Below, piece after piece: positions 54,863 to 64,000 of a DNA stretch of 64,000 nucleotides. The position numbers were made by a program, and so were the translations under genes. Source of the stretch: Pyrinomonas methylaliphatogenes (GTDB lineage Bacteria; Acidobacteriota; Blastocatellia; Pyrinomonadales; Pyrinomonadaceae); the NCBI RefSeq assembly GCF_000820845.2, contig NZ_CBXV010000008.1:852705-916704 (forward strand), written 5' to 3'. Every line of letters begins with the position of its first letter. Position 1 is the stretch's first letter. The notes below the pieces were generated by a model. The model did no database searches. It saw only the letters and a program-made list of their open reading frames with translations, and had not been told where the DNA came from.

Positions 54863-54892
54863 TTGAGGTGCTTGCGGTTTGTCTGTGATAAT
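54863..54892 (+). promoter_or_regulatory. Promoter of the sorbosone dehydrogenase-TonB receptor operon
   Basis: TTGAGG at 54863-54868 and GATAAT at 54887-54892, with an 18-bp spacer and TGT immediately before the -10 (extended -10). It lies about 58 bp upstream of the preferred start. Confidence 0.6.
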
Positions 54893-54949
54893 GGGGGAGA
54901 GTGCCGTCGCGTTCAGCGACGATCGAGAACGAGGGAGATGGTTTTGACG

Positions 54950-56227
54950 ATGAGTCGTTTCGCCGTGTTTGCCGTTCGCCTGAGTTTAGTTTCGATCATC
55001 GCTCTTCAATTCCTATCTTTGGCTTGCGGCCAAACCTCTCAACGGAATTCGCCGGATGGCGCTTCGACGCCGCCATTGCGCCGTTATCTGATCACGCCGG
55101 AAACTTTGCCTCCGCCGTTTGCCACGCCCGATGCGACCAATCCGCCGCGCATTATCCCGCAGCCGCCGGGGGCGAAGTTGAACATGCCGCCCGGCTTTAA
55201 GATCGACACCTATGCGGAAGGGTTCAAACGCCCGCGCGAGATCGCGCTTGCGCCGAACGGCGATGTGTTCGTCGCCGATTCGGAGGCCGGACAGATCATC
55301 ATCTTGCGCGACGCGAACGGTGACGGGAAACCGGATCAACGTTTCGTCTTCGCTTCGGGATTGCTGTTGCCTTATGGCATCGCTTTCTGGCGCGATTACG
55401 TTTATATCGGCACCACCAATGCCGTTCTGCGATTCCGCTATCGGCCCGGCCAGACGCGCGCTGAGGGCGCGCCGGAGAAGATCGCCGATCTGCCCGGTCG
55501 CGGCTATCGCGAGCATTGGACGCGCAATCTCATCTTCAGTCCCGACGGTCGTGAACTCTATGTGACCGTCGGATCGGAGACGAACGTTTCGGTCGAACTC
55601 GAACCGATGCGCGCCGCCATCACGGAGTTCAATCCCGACGGGACCGGAAAAAGGATCTTCGCCAGCGGCTTGCGCAATCCGATCGGGCTCGCCTTCAATC
55701 CCGTAACTGGCAAGCTCTGGGCCGCCGTTCAAGAGCGCGATCGCATCGGCGATGATCTCGTGCCCGATTACGTTACGGAGATCAAAGAGGGCGCATTCTA
55801 CGGTTGGCCTTTCGCGTACATCGGGCAGAACGAAGATCCGCGGCGCAAAGGGGAGCGCCCCGATCTGGTCCAGCGCACCGTCAAGCCTGATGTCCTAATC
55901 CAAGCCCATTCTGCAGTCATGGACATCGTCTTCTACGACGGCAAGATGTTTCCCGCCGAATACCGCGGCGACGCCTTCGTCTCGCTGCACGGTTCATGGA
56001 ATCGGTCGAAGCGGACCGGTTACAAGATCGTCCGCATACGTTTCAAAGACGGAAGGCCGGTGGATGGAAGCTACGAGGATTTCATCACCGGTTGGATGCT
56101 CGATGAGGATCGTCCAGAAGTGTGGGGGCGGCCCGTCGGTCTGCTCGTTTTGCCGGATGGCTCGCTGCTCATCGTCGATGATGGCGCAAATAAGATTTGG
56201 CGCGTCACTTATAACGGGCCGCGGTGA
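54950..56227 (+). CDS. Exported PQQ-dependent sugar dehydrogenase-like protein (glucose/sorbosone dehydrogenase)
   Basis: A 425-residue beta-propeller. ATG 54950 is preferred because GGGAG at 54933-54937 abuts the earlier ATG 54938. The N-terminus is a signal peptide (RLSLVSIIALQFLSLACGQ); a cysteine follows a loosely lipobox-like stretch, so it may be a lipoprotein. Propeller marks are GFKIDTYAEGFKRPREIALA, GDVFVADSEAGQIIIL, DYVYIGTTNAVLRF and YGWPFAYIGQNEDPRR. Family members oxidise sugars using PQQ in the periplasm. The stop is 7 bp before a TonB receptor start, so the pair is an operon; the receptor may import the substrate or PQQ. Confidence 0.88.
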   Translation: MSRFAVFAVRLSLVSIIALQFLSLACGQTSQRNSPDGASTPPLRRYLITPETLPPPFATPDATNPPRIIPQPPGAKLNMPPGFKIDTYAEGFKRPREIALAPNGDVFVADSEAGQIIILRDANGDGKPDQRFVFASGLLLPYGIAFWRDYVYIGTTNAVLRFRYRPGQTRAEGAPEKIADLPGRGYREHWTRNLIFSPDGRELYVTVGSETNVSVELEPMRAAITEFNPDGTGKRIFASGLRNPIGLAFNPVTGKLWAAVQERDRIGDDLVPDYVTEIKEGAFYGWPFAYIGQNEDPRRKGERPDLVQRTVKPDVLIQAHSAVMDIVFYDGKMFPAEYRGDAFVSLHGSWNRSKRTGYKIVRIRFKDGRPVDGSYEDFITGWMLDEDRPEVWGRPVGLLVLPDGSLLIVDDGANKIWRVTYNGPR

Positions 56228-56234
56228 GCAGGCG

Positions 56235-58541
56235 ATGATCGGCCCGAAGGCGTTTGAAAGGCGGAGCGGCTTAATTGCGCTCGCCTGTATCATCCTTCTG
56301 CGCCTCTCTGTAATCTCGCAGGACGTCGCGAAGATCGAAGGCGTCGTGCGCGATCAACTCGGCGCTCCGGTCCAGGGCGCGACAGTCGCGCTTCGCGGCA
56401 AGGCTTGTGAAGCGAGGACGCGCACCGATGAGAACGGGCGTTTCCAGCTTCAGGATCTTCGGATCAACGCGCTCGAATGCAAGCTCGTGGTGGACGCGCG
56501 CGGGTTTGCTCTCTATGAAGAGGCTTTGCGCGAGCTGCTCTCGCGAGAGCAACCGTGGCAAATCAAGCTCGCGCCTGCATCGTTCAACGAGCGCGTGACC
56601 GTCACGGCATCGCGCATTCCGGCGCGCTTGGGAGACACGCCGCAGAGTCTGCTTACGCTTTCGCGAAGCGAGCTTGAGACGACGGCGGCTCCGACGCTCG
56701 ACGACGCTCTGCGTCAGATCGCCGGATTCTCTCTCTTCCGTCGCGCCAGCAGTCGCACGGCCAATCCGACCGCGCAGGGCGTGAGCTTGCGCGGTGTCGG
56801 CGCAAGCGGTGCCAGCCGCGCGCTCGTCCTCGCCGATGGCGTGCCGCTCAACGATCCATTTGGCGGTTGGGTCTATTGGGGACGGGTCCCATCGGCTGCG
56901 ATCGAGCGCATCGAGGTGTTGCGCGGGGCGGCGTCCGATCTTTACGGCAGTTCCGCGCTCGGCGGCGTCATCCAGATCCTCACGCGCCGAGCGGATAAGC
57001 CAGCGATCACGCTCGAAACCTCTTACGGCAATGAACGGACCGGACTCGCTTCGCTCTTCGCTGGCGGAAGGTGGTCCAAGTGGGGAATCGCTTTGGCGGC
57101 GGAAGGGTTTCGCACGGATGGTTACATCCTCGTCGATGGGCGCGCGCGTGGACCGGTCGATACGCCTGCCGGGAGCGAGCGTTTCGCCTTCGATCTAACC
57201 TTGGATCGAAGTTTCGATGAGCGTGGGCGCATCTTCTGGCGCGGATCATATTTTGGCGAGGTTCGCGGCAACGGAACGCCTCTGCAGACCAACCAGACGC
57301 GCATTCGACAGTTGAGCGGGGGCATTAATCGGCGGTCGTCGAGATCGGGAGAGTTCGATCTGCGAGCCTATCTGAATGCGCAGGTATACGATCAGACGTT
57401 TTCAGCCGTCGCGCCGGACCGCCGATCAGAGGATTTGACGCGCGCGCAACGCTCTCCATCACAATCATCTGGGGCGATCCTACAGTGGTCCAAAGCCTTC
57501 GCCCGCCATACGCTCATCGCTGGGTCCGAGGTGCGCGAAGTGCGCGGCGCAAGCGATGAGACGGCCTACGCCATCAATCAAGCGACTTCGCTCGTCGGAA
57601 CGGGCGGCAGGCAACGCACGATGAGTTTCTTCGCCGAAGAGATCGCGCGCCTCTCCTCGCAAATCATCGTCACAGCCGTCGCGCGTTATGATCGCTGGCG
57701 TAACTTCGATGCGCTGCGCACCACGAAGCAGCTTGCACGAAACGTCGTGACGGTCGAGCCTTTCGTCGAAAGGAGAGAGGCCGCCGTCAGTCCGCGCCTT
57801 TCCGCGCTCTATCGTCCGAGCGATCGTTTCGCGTTCTTCGCTTCGGCTTATCGCGCGTTCCGCGCCCCGACGCTCAATGAGCTCTACCGTTCGTTTCGCG
57901 TCGGCGATGTTTTGACGCTCGCTAATCCTGATCTTCGCGCGGAGAGGTTAGTGGGCGGCGAAGCTGGAGCGAGTTACACGCGCGCGCGCTTCGTCGCGCG
58001 AAGCGCCCTCTTTTGGTCGGAGATCGCACGTCCCGTGGCCAATGTGACGATCTCGGTCGCGCCGAATCTCATCACGCGCCAGCGACAGAATCTCGGACGG
58101 ACGCGCGCGCGCGGTCTCGAGCTAGATGTCGAGTGGCGTGCCGGAACCCATTGGGCTATCAACGGCGGGTATCTGCTGGCCGATGCGACCGTCATCAGTT
58201 TCCCTGTGAATCGAGCGTTGGAGGGGTTGCGCGTGCCGCAAGTGGCACGACATCAGTTCACGGTACAGACGCGGTATGGGACGCCTTCCGGCTTCACCTT
58301 CGCTGCGCAGGCGCGCGCTTCGAGCGCGCAATTCGACGACGATCAGAACCTGTTTCGCCTCGCCCCCTACTTTACGATGGATCTCTATGCGGCGCGCAAA
58401 TTGCGCCGAAAGGTAGAGGTGTTTGGCGCCGTCGAGAACGTTTTCGACGCGCGCTACGATGTCGGTCGGACGCCGATCAGAACCGTCGGACCGCCGCGCC
58501 TTGTGCGACTCGGATTGCGTTTGACGCTGAGCGCGCGCTGA
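56235..58541 (+). CDS. TonB-dependent receptor with carboxypeptidase-regulatory domain
   Basis: A 768-residue outer-membrane receptor. ATG 56235 follows GAGCAGG and starts a signal peptide (SGLIALACIILLRLSVISQ). A regulatory-like domain (about 32-100, KIEGVVRDQLGAPVQGATVA) precedes a plug with VTASRIPARLGDTPQSLLTL, GVSLRGVGASGASRALVLAD and VEVLRGAASDLYGSSALGG-type sequence. The barrel ends in RLGLRLTLSAR, where Arg rather than Phe is the final residue. It is more like siderophore/vitamin-type (BtuB-like) receptors than the Oar-like receptor at 5902. It is encoded directly after the sugar dehydrogenase-like gene. Confidence 0.92.
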   Translation: MIGPKAFERRSGLIALACIILLRLSVISQDVAKIEGVVRDQLGAPVQGATVALRGKACEARTRTDENGRFQLQDLRINALECKLVVDARGFALYEEALRELLSREQPWQIKLAPASFNERVTVTASRIPARLGDTPQSLLTLSRSELETTAAPTLDDALRQIAGFSLFRRASSRTANPTAQGVSLRGVGASGASRALVLADGVPLNDPFGGWVYWGRVPSAAIERIEVLRGAASDLYGSSALGGVIQILTRRADKPAITLETSYGNERTGLASLFAGGRWSKWGIALAAEGFRTDGYILVDGRARGPVDTPAGSERFAFDLTLDRSFDERGRIFWRGSYFGEVRGNGTPLQTNQTRIRQLSGGINRRSSRSGEFDLRAYLNAQVYDQTFSAVAPDRRSEDLTRAQRSPSQSSGAILQWSKAFARHTLIAGSEVREVRGASDETAYAINQATSLVGTGGRQRTMSFFAEEIARLSSQIIVTAVARYDRWRNFDALRTTKQLARNVVTVEPFVERREAAVSPRLSALYRPSDRFAFFASAYRAFRAPTLNELYRSFRVGDVLTLANPDLRAERLVGGEAGASYTRARFVARSALFWSEIARPVANVTISVAPNLITRQRQNLGRTRARGLELDVEWRAGTHWAINGGYLLADATVISFPVNRALEGLRVPQVARHQFTVQTRYGTPSGFTFAAQARASSAQFDDDQNLFRLAPYFTMDLYAARKLRRKVEVFGAVENVFDARYDVGRTPIRTVGPPRLVRLGLRLTLSAR

Positions 58542-58558
58542 TCTTTCCCCGTCAACGC

Positions 58559-59476
58559 TCAGGCTCGCCGGTCCAGGACCAGACAAGCTAGACCGCGAAG
58601 CAAGTCGGCGTCGAAATCCGACTGGTCCAGCGCGGCGCAAGCTTCGGCATAGGCTTCCAGAGCCCGTTGACGCGCTCCGTCTATGCCGTAGAGGGTGACG
58701 TAAGTCGCCTTCTGCGCGCGCAGATCCTTGCCGGGAGTCTTGCCTAGATCGTGCGCCGTGGCCGTCGCATCGAGGAGGTCATCCGTAATTTGGAAGAGCA
58801 GACCCAGCATCTCTCCGTATCGCGTGATCGTTTCGAGCGATCGCGCGCCGGCGATGATCGCCCCGCAGCGTGCCGCTCCTACGATCAGCGCCCCGGTCTT
58901 GGAACGATGAATGCGTCGAAGCTCGGCTTCTGAGATGGCGCGCCCTTCTGACGCGAGATCGAAAGCCTGTCCGGCCACCATGCCGTGCGGCGTGCCCGCC
59001 GCGCGCGCGAGCTCAGCGATCAAGCGCACGCGCGTCGTGTGCTCTAACGCCTCATCTTCGGCGATGGCTTTGAAAGCGAGCGTTTGCAGCGCATCGCCTG
59101 CCAAGATGGCCGTCGCTTCATCGAAACGGACGTGACAAGTGGGACGACCGCGCCGCAGTTCATCATCGTCCATCGCGGGCAGATCGTCGTGGATGAGCGA
59201 GTAAGTGTGGATCAATTCGAAAGCGCAGGCAGTCGTGAGTAGATCGGCTTCGCGTGCGCCGAGAGTTTCACCAACCGCCAGAAGGAGCGTCGGACGAAAT
59301 CGTTTGCCGCCAGCGAACAAGCTCCAACGGATCGCTGCGTGAAGCCGTTCGGGCGGATCGGTTTCGCGTGGAATCAACTGGTCCAGTCGCGCTTCGATGC
59401 GAGGACGCCTCTCTTCCAAGAAAGAGCGGGCGCGCGAAAGTAGAGCCGCGTGATCAGAAGGGGATATCATCCTCAT
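58559..59476 (-). CDS. ispA: Polyprenyl (farnesyl/geranyl) diphosphate synthase
   Basis: A 305-residue all-helical prenyltransferase. The first Asp-rich motif is [20 protein letters not shown] and the second [20 protein letters not shown], with GGKRFRPTL upstream. The insertion of two residues in the first Asp-rich motif (DDxxxxD) is typical of short-chain bacterial IspA-type enzymes. It starts within the 3' end of xseB (start at 59474-59476, or 59468-59470), a common xseA-xseB-ispA arrangement. Product length is inferred from the IspA type only. Confidence 0.92.
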   Translation of the reverse strand: MRMISPSDHAALLSRARSFLEERRPRIEARLDQLIPRETDPPERLHAAIRWSLFAGGKRFRPTLLLAVGETLGAREADLLTTACAFELIHTYSLIHDDLPAMDDDELRRGRPTCHVRFDEATAILAGDALQTLAFKAIAEDEALEHTTRVRLIAELARAAGTPHGMVAGQAFDLASEGRAISEAELRRIHRSKTGALIVGAARCGAIIAGARSLETITRYGEMLGLLFQITDDLLDATATAHDLGKTPGKDLRAQKATYVTLYGIDGARQRALEAYAEACAALDQSDFDADLLRGLACLVLDRRA

Positions 59477-59747
59477 CCGCGTCTCGTCCGTCCTCTTCGC
59501 CGGTGCCACTTTCGCCGAGGCCGCGCGCCCCGAGATCGCTCGTGAAGACGCGACCGTTGGCATCTTGCAGCAAGATCTCGATCCTGCGTTCCGCCTCACT
59601 CAGCCGCTCTTGGCATTCGCGCGATAAGCGCACGCCTTGTTCGAAAAGCTCCAGGCTCTTTTCGAGAGGAAGATCGCCGCGCTCCAGTTCGCGCACGATC
59701 TGCTCGAGCTGCGCTAACGCCGATTCGAAGTCAAGCTCTTTGCTCAT
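59454..59747 (-). CDS. xseB: Exodeoxyribonuclease VII small subunit
   Basis: A 97-residue protein. The first 60 residues match Xse[21 protein letters not shown] followed by [14 protein letters not shown]. An acidic tail ([14 protein letters not shown]) extends it beyond the usual 70-80 residues. GGAGAGGAGG precedes ATG 59745-59747. It sits between xseA and ispA, overlapping the latter. Confidence 0.93.
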   Translation of the reverse strand: MSKELDFESALAQLEQIVRELERGDLPLEKSLELFEQGVRLSRECQERLSEAERRIEILLQDANGRVFTSDLGARGLGESGTGEEDGRDADEDDIPF

Positions 59748-59781
59748 CGTCCTCCTCTCCGGGCGAAACCTCTTTCGCCGC

Positions 59782-61185
59782 TCAAGTCGATTCGATCGCC
59801 TCGATACGACAGCGAAGTTTCCCGTTCGCCAGACGCAAATCGATTCGCTCGCCTTCGCGCACATCGTCCGTCGATCGGACCAGCGCCCCATCTTCTTTCT
59901 GGACCAGGGCATAACCGCGCCGCAGAACGGCCAGCGGCGAGAGGGCTTCGAGCGAAGTGACGGCCCGACTCAGCCTGCTCTTCTCATCTTCGATGCGCAT
60001 CTCGATACGCGCCTCGAGCGCGGCGCGTATCTCCGTCAAACGGATGCGGTCGTGCAGAAGGCGCGAGGATAAGCCTTTCGGGGTGATACGGAAACAGGTT
60101 TCGGCAGCGCGTTGGCGCTCGCTTCTCAAACGGTTTTTGATCGCCGCCTCGAGCCGCGCGCGTAATTCGGCGGTCCGTTCGAGCGCGCTTCGGAGTCGCG
60201 CGCGCGCCTCATCGAAGCCGGGCGACATCGCCGCTTCTTGCAGGCGCGCTCTGGCGCGTAACGTGCGAAGTCGAGCCGCTTGCCCGAGGCTGCGCGTCAG
60301 ATCCGCGATGCGCGCGGCGAGACCATCTTCGCAGGCGGCGACCATCTCGGCGGCTGCCGATGGCGTCGGGGCGCGTAGATCGGCGGCGAAATCGGCGATG
60401 GTGAAATCGGTCTCGTGTCCGACGGCGGAGATGATCGGAATAGTTGAGGCGCGAATGGCGCGCGCCACCTCTTCTTCATTGAACGCCCAAAGATCTTCGA
60501 TCGAGCCGCCGCCACGCCCGACGATGATCGCGTCGACGCAGTCATCGAAGCGACCATCCCGCAAGGCTTGTCGATGATATTCGTTCAGTAAAGCGATGGC
60601 GCGCGCGATCTCTTGGCCGGCCCCTTCGCCTTGAACGCGAACGGGGACGAACAGAATACTCACGGTCCGCGTGCGCCTCGTGATGACGTGCAAGATATCG
60701 TGGATCGCGGCTCCTGAAGGTGAAGTCACCACGCCCACGCGACGGGGCAGTAAGGGGAGGGGCCTCTTCAGGGATTGATCGAATAGACCTTCGGCGGCGA
60801 GGCGATCGCGCAGTTGCTCGAAAGCGATGCGCAACGCCCCGATGCCGACAGGGTCAAGCGATTCGACGCATAACTCGTATTCGCCGCGCGGTTCGTAGAC
60901 TGTAAGGTGGCCGCGCGCGCGAACCTTTAGGCCATCGTAGGGCCGGAAACGAATGTACACGTTTGTGTTGCGGAAACAGGTCGCGCGAAGTTGCGCGCCT
61001 TCGTCTTTGATGGTGAAGTACCAGTGACCTGAAGTGTGATCTTTGAAGTTAGAGATCTCGCCCTCGACCCAGACGGAAGGGAAGCGCACCTCGAGCGCTT
61101 CGCGCACCTGAGCCGTCAATTCGGAGACCGTCAAGGGGCGCCGCTCTGATTCGCTGAAAAGGTTTTGCAACAGCGGGGATCTCAT
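59782..61185 (-). CDS. xseA: Exodeoxyribonuclease VII large subunit
   Basis: A 467-residue single-strand-DNA exonuclease subunit. An N-terminal OB fold ([20 protein letters not shown], then [20 protein letters not shown]) leads to the catalytic domain with [40 protein letters not shown] and [20 protein letters not shown], then a coiled-coil region. The start ATG 61183-61185 (MRSPLLQ) is the nearest family-like start and lies inside the first copy of a direct repeat (61182-61209). XseB follows 34 bp later. Confidence 0.95.
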   Translation of the reverse strand: MRSPLLQNLFSESERRPLTVSELTAQVREALEVRFPSVWVEGEISNFKDHTSGHWYFTIKDEGAQLRATCFRNTNVYIRFRPYDGLKVRARGHLTVYEPRGEYELCVESLDPVGIGALRIAFEQLRDRLAAEGLFDQSLKRPLPLLPRRVGVVTSPSGAAIHDILHVITRRTRTVSILFVPVRVQGEGAGQEIARAIALLNEYHRQALRDGRFDDCVDAIIVGRGGGSIEDLWAFNEEEVARAIRASTIPIISAVGHETDFTIADFAADLRAPTPSAAAEMVAACEDGLAARIADLTRSLGQAARLRTLRARARLQEAAMSPGFDEARARLRSALERTAELRARLEAAIKNRLRSERQRAAETCFRITPKGLSSRLLHDRIRLTEIRAALEARIEMRIEDEKSRLSRAVTSLEALSPLAVLRRGYALVQKEDGALVRSTDDVREGERIDLRLANGKLRCRIEAIEST

Positions 61186-61276
61186 CTCGACCGAATGATA
61201 AATGCTCTCAATGCCAACCACCGCGCAGCGCTCAGCCGCTAAGGCATTTCATCTCGACCGAATGATAAATGTTCTC
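61182..61276. repeat. Direct-repeat pair, 28 bp with 1 mismatch, period 67, overlapping xseA start
   Basis: Copies at 61182-61209 and 61249-61276 match except at one base (beginning TCATCTCGACCGAATGATAA). The spacer is 39 bp. The first copy contains the xseA start codon, so the second places a duplicate ATG upstream in a different frame. Confidence 0.85.
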
Positions 61277-61392
61277 GCGGAACGATCACAACCTCAGGCT
61301 GATCGGTAAGGAGCGCCGCTTGCCAAAGCGCGTGAAGATGCCGGGCGAATCGCGTCCGGCGGGGTTCAGCGCGATTTAGCCGCGGGCCTTTC

Positions 61393-61414
61393 AAAAACAT
61401 CGCTTCTTAGCGAT
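61393..61414 (-). terminator. Rho-independent terminator after the VWFA gene
   Basis: On the minus strand ATCGCT-AAGA-AGCGAT (61414-61399) is followed by G and five T (61397-61393). It lies 37 bp after the VWFA stop codon. Confidence 0.75.
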
Positions 61415-61450
61415 CTGAGACTTAGTGGTATGGCGTTGAAAGGCATCGCT

Positions 61451-63148
61451 TCAATCTCTCCCTGTGACGCGAACGACCGGTCCCAGATTCGTGGCGGCGG
61501 CGTCTTGGCGTTTGAGGCGAACGCGGAGAAGCGGCGCATGATCATCGCGCGCGCGCGATAGGTAGGTGATGGTGTAAGCGGCGCGAAGTTGGGCGACGAC
61601 TGCGTCGTATGCGCGCTGTAAATCTTCAAGCCGGTTGATCGGAAAATAGACGCCGCCCGAAACGGCAGCGAGTTTTTGTCCCTCCTCGTTGGCGCGCGAG
61701 GTCAGAGTGAGATAGCGCGTGCGCACCGGATCGAGCGAATCGATACCCTTAGCTGCATCTGCTGGAATCAGCTCCGATGGGACATACAGCGGATAGATGA
61801 TCGCTCCGGATTCGCTCACCAACTCCAGCACCGCCGAGAAGGGAAGAAATGACCTGTTGTCGTCCCCATCGGAGAGGACCACGATCGCCGTCCGCTCGTT
61901 GCGCAATGGGCGCAAGGTCTCGATGAGGACATAGGCGAGCGCATCGTAAAGCGCCGTTGCGCCGCCCGCCTCGATCTGTTTGACTCGTTCGGCGAGCAAC
62001 TGTTTGTCAGTCGTGAAATCCGAGATGAGTTGCACATCGTCGCGGAAGCTCACGATGGCGAGCCGATCCTGTGGCCCGATGGTGTTGACGAAGGCGAGCG
62101 CAGCTTTTCTGATGAAATCCAATTTCTCCTCGACGCTGCCGGATACGTCGAGCAGAAGGACCAGATTGAACGGCGCCGTAGTCGGCTGCACATCGACTAC
62201 GGGGCGCGGCTCCCCGTCTTCGAGCACGATGAAATCGTCGGCGCGAAGGCCGCTGATCGATACCCCGTTGCGATCTTTGACGCTCACGTTGAAGCGAGCG
62301 AGTTTGGTTCCCGCAGGAGCGCGCTCGCCATCGCGCGACACGAGCCGCGGAGCTTGCCCCTCGTGCGGCGGCAGAGTGCCGAGATAATCATCGACCGAGC
62401 GCGGCGAGATCTTGCGGATCGCGGCGATCAGATCTTCATTGCCGCTGCGAATGATGGCCCGCGCCGCTTCCGTCAATTGCCGCTCGCGCAGATCCGCCGG
62501 CGCAAGCTCTGGATCGACGCCGAAGAGGATGACTCCGCGGTGAGTCGTCAGGGCGAGTCGCGCGCGTCTCTCCTCGGGCGCATTCTTTTCGCCCAGATAG
62601 CCGGCGAGTTCGAACCTGCCGCCGCGCCCTTCCTTGGGCTGGGCCAGTTTGATTTCGCTCAGATAGCGCGGTCGGCTCGCCGTCCAGACGAAACTATAGC
62701 TCAGCGCTTCGACGGGGACATCGGCATGGATCGTGCCCGTATCGGTCTCAGCGATGGCTTCGCGAAAATCGCCGATGATGTCGATGGCGCCGGCCGTAGT
62801 CGTCGCGCGCACGCGCGCGCGCGCGGGAACGCGGAGTGTGATGTCGATTCGGTCCGATGCCCGTGGCTCGATCTCGACCGCTTTCTCGCTTGCGCGTATG
62901 AGAAGCGCCCCTTCGTCAACCTGGCCGATCGGCGAATCGGCGATGAGACTTGCGCCTTTCTGTCCCTCCGCAGCGATCAGTTTAATGCGACCCTCGCGAT
63001 TGCGCACGACGATGCGTGCGCCGTCGGATAGCGGCACTTCACGCTCCACCCTTTGCGCCCTGGCGTCCGGTGCGCCTAGCAGCGCGATGACGAAAAGGAG
63101 CGCTCGACAGATGTGCTGTCCGGCATCCGAGCCGCTTCGATGAAGCAT
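61451..63148 (-). CDS. Exported VWFA protein of the acidobacterial type
   Basis: A 565-residue protein. ATG 63146-63148 begins a signal peptide (GQHICRALLFVIALLGAPDARA). Residues about 30-170 form a beta-rich region similar to adhesin or DUF4097 repeats (REVPLSDGARIVVRNREG). The von Willebrand A domain (about 300-520) has the MIDAS motif DVSGSVEEKL, a GATALYDALAYV segment and VVLSDGDDN. The preceding RADDFIVLEDGEPRPV matches acidobacterial VWFA-related domains. It is probably a periplasmic or surface protein mediating metal-dependent contacts. The upstream region contains a 31-bp near-tandem repeat. Confidence 0.88.
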   Translation of the reverse strand: MLHRSGSDAGQHICRALLFVIALLGAPDARAQRVEREVPLSDGARIVVRNREGRIKLIAAEGQKGASLIADSPIGQVDEGALLIRASEKAVEIEPRASDRIDITLRVPARARVRATTTAGAIDIIGDFREAIAETDTGTIHADVPVEALSYSFVWTASRPRYLSEIKLAQPKEGRGGRFELAGYLGEKNAPEERRARLALTTHRGVILFGVDPELAPADLRERQLTEAARAIIRSGNEDLIAAIRKISPRSVDDYLGTLPPHEGQAPRLVSRDGERAPAGTKLARFNVSVKDRNGVSISGLRADDFIVLEDGEPRPVVDVQPTTAPFNLVLLLDVSGSVEEKLDFIRKAALAFVNTIGPQDRLAIVSFRDDVQLISDFTTDKQLLAERVKQIEAGGATALYDALAYVLIETLRPLRNERTAIVVLSDGDDNRSFLPFSAVLELVSESGAIIYPLYVPSELIPADAAKGIDSLDPVRTRYLTLTSRANEEGQKLAAVSGGVYFPINRLEDLQRAYDAVVAQLRAAYTITYLSRARDDHAPLLRVRLKRQDAAATNLGPVVRVTGRD

Positions 63149-63262
63149 CGGATCCAAATCTTGCCTAAGCGAAAAGCGCGGGTCAAGCGGGCGGATCGAA
63201 ACGTCGAAGCGCTGCGCTGACAATTGCCGCGCCTCAGTTTGTGGCGGTCCGCCGGCCAAATT

Positions 63263-63330
63263 ACGTAAGTTTCGTCCTGTTCGGGATAGCATGAGATTCA
63301 CGTAAGTTTCGTTTTGTTCGTGATAGCATG
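63263..63330. repeat. Near-tandem direct repeat, 31 bp with 3 mismatches, period 37
   Basis: Copies at 63263-63293 and 63300-63330 (beginning ACGTAAGTTTCGT) differ at three positions and are separated by only 6 bp. They lie between the divergent VWFA and alaS genes. Confidence 0.8.
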
Positions 63331-63339
63331 TTAGACTAA

Positions 63340-64000
<661 letters not shown>

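Overview
This 64 kb window looks like a chromosomal segment of an Acidobacteriota bacterium, most likely of the Blastocatellia/Pyrinomonas type. That is an inference from content: two Oar-like TonB-dependent receptors with an N-terminal carboxypeptidase-regulatory domain (5902-9048, 56235-58541), an acidobacterial-type VWFA protein (61451-63148), a PEP-CTERM protein, a fused 2-oxoacid dehydrogenase E1, and a fairly high but not extreme G+C. No phage, plasmid or insertion sequence was recognised, and no cas genes are present.

Layout. 1-9 kb: partial flippase-like membrane protein, acyl-CoA dehydrogenase, fused E1 alpha/beta, HEAT-like protein, large TonB receptor. 9-18 kb: TPR protein, ileS-lspA, lgt-rluD, a ligase-less Pnkp-like kinase/phosphatase, a PEP-CTERM protein. 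18.8-24.3 kb (minus strand): two enoyl-CoA hydratases, an acyl-CoA dehydrogenase-like protein, kynureninase, tryptophan 2,3-dioxygenase and a thioesterase, probably one catabolic operon. 24.5-28.5 kb: selC (tRNA-Sec), dprA, topA. 28.7-33.5 kb: glycosyltransferase and radical SAM protein, then an ATP synthase F0 fragment (atpZ-like, atpI, atpB, atpE) with no F1 genes following. 33.6-41 kb: Ser/Thr kinase, thymidine kinase, YjjX-like NTPase, IPM-synthase-like enzyme, M20 peptidase, pta, HD-GYP response regulator. 41.3-45.1 kb: sparsely coding, with tRNA-Leu, a secreted M24 peptidase and six clusters of short direct repeats. 45.1-64 kb: antiporter-rhodanese fusion, ring-cleaving dioxygenase, NtrC-type regulator, zinc-ribbon coiled-coil protein, aldehyde dehydrogenase, pepP, DHH phosphoesterase, sorbosone dehydrogenase plus TonB receptor, xseA-xseB-ispA, VWFA protein and the start of alaS.

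Two results stand out. (1) The antiporter-rhodanese gene is interrupted by an in-frame UGA exactly in the rhodanese active-site loop. The frame then continues for 46 more codons of convincing rhodanese sequence, with a bacterial-SECIS-like hairpin just downstream of the UGA, and a bona fide tRNA-Sec gene lies in the same window. It is a strong candidate selenoprotein: a Cys-Ala-Sec rhodanese fused to a cation/proton antiporter. (2) Intergenic spaces carry about a dozen pairs or triplets of short direct repeats. Each locus has its own sequence, but they share one geometry: repeats of about 22-37 bp, unique spacers of about 33-41 bp, period mostly 65-67 bp. This is the footprint expected if a Cas1-Cas2-like integrase inserted spacers at non-CRISPR sites and duplicated the target, though other duplication mechanisms remain possible.

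All calls come from reading the sequence; no database search was run.
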